Assembly (NCBI GenBank): GCA_900766795.1
Contig: CAAFWX010000049.1
Location: forward strand, 1-23,165
Reading direction: 5' to 3'
DNA length: 23,165 nt
Source of the DNA: Oscillospiraceae bacterium
Lineage (GTDB): Bacteria; Bacillota_A; Clostridia; Oscillospirales; Ruminococcaceae
In this document: one piece after another, positions 22,291 to 23,165 of the stretch
How the letters are laid out: every line of letters begins with the position of its first letter
Position numbering within the stretch: position 1 is the stretch's first letter
Position numbers and translations under genes: made by a program
Notes under the pieces: generated by a model
The model's input: only the letters and a program-made list of their open reading frames with translations
What the model was told of the DNA's origin: nothing
Databases searched by the model: none

Positions 22291-22983
22291 TTATGGATTG
22301 CATATCGCGCAGGGGGAGTAGCCCTCGGAAACAGCGTAGTCCCTGTCGTCGGTATAAGCCTTGTTCTTGTCGCTCATTCGGTTGACGGAGGAGCAGTCGG
22401 CGAGATGGAACTTTTTCGTGTTGGTGTTGAGCACATAAGCCGCGCCGATGTCGGGCGGAGCCGCCTCGATGATTTCTTCGTCGGAAAGGGTTTCCGAATC
22501 GTCTGCGGCGGTTGTCGGCGGCACGGAATCGGGCTCGTGGTAATCCACGCTGTCTTGCGCAATGATGTCCGGGCTATCTGCGGTTATTGCCGCAGCGTAC
22601 TCGGCAATAACGCGGGAGGTTTTCTCAGTGATTGCTTCTGTGGCAGGCAGGGGAGCGGCAGTGTTTTCGGGGTATTCCACGATGGGAACAGGCTCTGCGG
22701 CAGGCATAATCGGCTCTGTCGGTGCGTCGGCTTCATCGGCTTCGGCAGGCAGGCTTTTCGCCGTCGGCTCCAATGCGTGGAGGTTCTCGCTAAGAACTGC
22801 TTCGCAGCTTTCCTGCGCAGCAGACGGGACTTCAATGTAGCTTACCCCGTCCGGAGTGTGCTGCTGTATAATGTTCGCCCCGAGAATAACCACACAGACA
22901 GCCGCAGTCACAGCAACAAGAGGGTGCATTTTGCTGTTGGGGTTGTCCTCCTGCAAAAGAGCGTCTTTTTCCTTTGTTTTCAA
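22291..22983 (-). CDS. Membrane-anchored protein with C-terminal Zn-knuckle domain
   Basis: This 230-residue protein has a short cytoplasmic N-terminus, one membrane segment (about 20-38) and a long Ala/Pro/Glu/Asp-rich outer stalk (about 50-178). A small C-terminal domain ends the protein: YVLNTNTKKFHLADCSSV, then DYAVSEGYSPCAICNP. His193, Cys197, Cys225 and Cys228 match the zinc-binding pattern of the Ada-type metal-binding domain that ends many secreted nucleases and ComEC-like proteins. Here it is alone, without a nuclease domain. The start is TTG at 22983, with GGAAG (22991-22995) seven bases upstream. The ATG at 22929 has no good ribosome site. It has a strong promoter and converges on the surface operon. 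Confidence 0.8.
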   Translation of the reverse strand: MKTKEKDALLQEDNPNSKMHPLVAVTAAVCVVILGANIIQQHTPDGVSYIEVPSAAQESCEAVLSENLHALEPTAKSLPAEADEADAPTEPIMPAAEPVPIVEYPENTAAPLPATEAITEKTSRVIAEYAAAITADSPDIIAQDSVDYHEPDSVPPTTAADDSETLSDEEIIEAAPPDIGAAYVLNTNTKKFHLADCSSVNRMSDKNKAYTDDRDYAVSEGYSPCAICNP

Positions 22984-23032
22984 AATAACACTTCCGATTC
23001 AACTTGTTTCAGCGGGACTATTTCCCAAATCA

Positions 23033-23062
23033 AGTATATCACACCGTGGCGAATTTTGTCAA
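23033..23062 (-). promoter_or_regulatory. Promoter of the Zn-knuckle protein gene
   Basis: On the minus strand, a perfect TTGACA (23057-23062) and TATACT (23033-23038) are 18 bases apart, and TGA before the -10 makes an extended -10. Transcription would start near 23026, about 43 bases before the TTG start. Confidence 0.85.
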
Positions 23063-23078
23063 GGGCAACACCGCACAA

Positions 23079-23165
23079 TTACCGGCTGTCGCCTTTGCCC
23101 AGCGACGGCTGCGCCTTTCGCTTTACGCTTGCTTGCATATTTTCCGCCAGCAGTTTCCCGCTTGA
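23079..23165 (-). CDS. Possible C-terminal end of a gene entering from the window edge
   Basis: On the minus strand a frame is open from the window end to TAA (23079-23081), 28 codons, ending KRKAQPSLGKGDSR. It has no terminator and stops 16 bases before the -35 box of the next gene. The stretch is short and could equally be a non-coding intergenic repeat. No family can be named. Confidence 0.25.
   Translation of the reverse strand, partial: SSGKLLAENMQASVKRKAQPSLGKGDSR

Overview
The window looks like a chromosomal contig end from a Gram-positive gut-type clostridium (Bacillota, Clostridia, probably Ruminococcaceae/Oscillospiraceae). The reasons are a bifunctional-PurH replacement made of a PurO-type IMP cyclohydrolase plus a stand-alone AICAR formyltransferase, a DUF1846 protein, strong GGAGG ribosome sites with ATG or TTG starts, sigma-A promoters with extended -10 elements, and many lipoproteins with Glu/Pro/Ala-rich stalks. 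Taxonomy is inferred from gene content only. Bases 1-17 are not biological: they match the end of the Illumina TruSeq adapter.

Region 1 (18-5548, plus strand) is the distal part of a purine biosynthesis operon: purM, purN, IMP cyclohydrolase and AICAR formyltransferase. Two small uncharacterised proteins and a SAM methyltransferase are inserted with start/stop overlaps, and a clear terminator ends the operon. A small C39-like cysteine-peptidase-fold gene follows (5560-5913).

Region 2 (5965-10729, minus strand) holds a 5'-nucleotidase-like HAD gene interrupted by an in-frame TAA, a DUF1846 gene with its own promoter, and a large MalT/LuxR-type ATPase regulator. The regulator is divergent from a cytoplasmic GH43 glycosidase (10923-12230), which it may control.

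Region 3 (12293-14333) has an SGNH-hydrolase lipoprotein followed by about 600 bp of non-coding DNA built from three tandem units of about 200-225 bp. Each unit carries a perfect or near-perfect inverted repeat of 20-22 bp. The arm sequence differs between units but stays self-complementary within each unit. This is the most unusual element of the window.

Region 4 (14334-22983) is a cell-surface block. It starts with a membrane-anchored von Willebrand A protein and a REP-like palindrome. A four-gene operon follows with its own promoter and terminator: serine beta-lactamase-fold lipoprotein, membrane protein with tandem PE..NG modules, phosphodiester-glycosidase-family protein, and CapA-like lipoprotein. 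A convergent membrane-anchored protein with a C-terminal Zn-knuckle closes the block. These genes probably act on envelope polymers outside the membrane, but no substrate can be read from the sequence.
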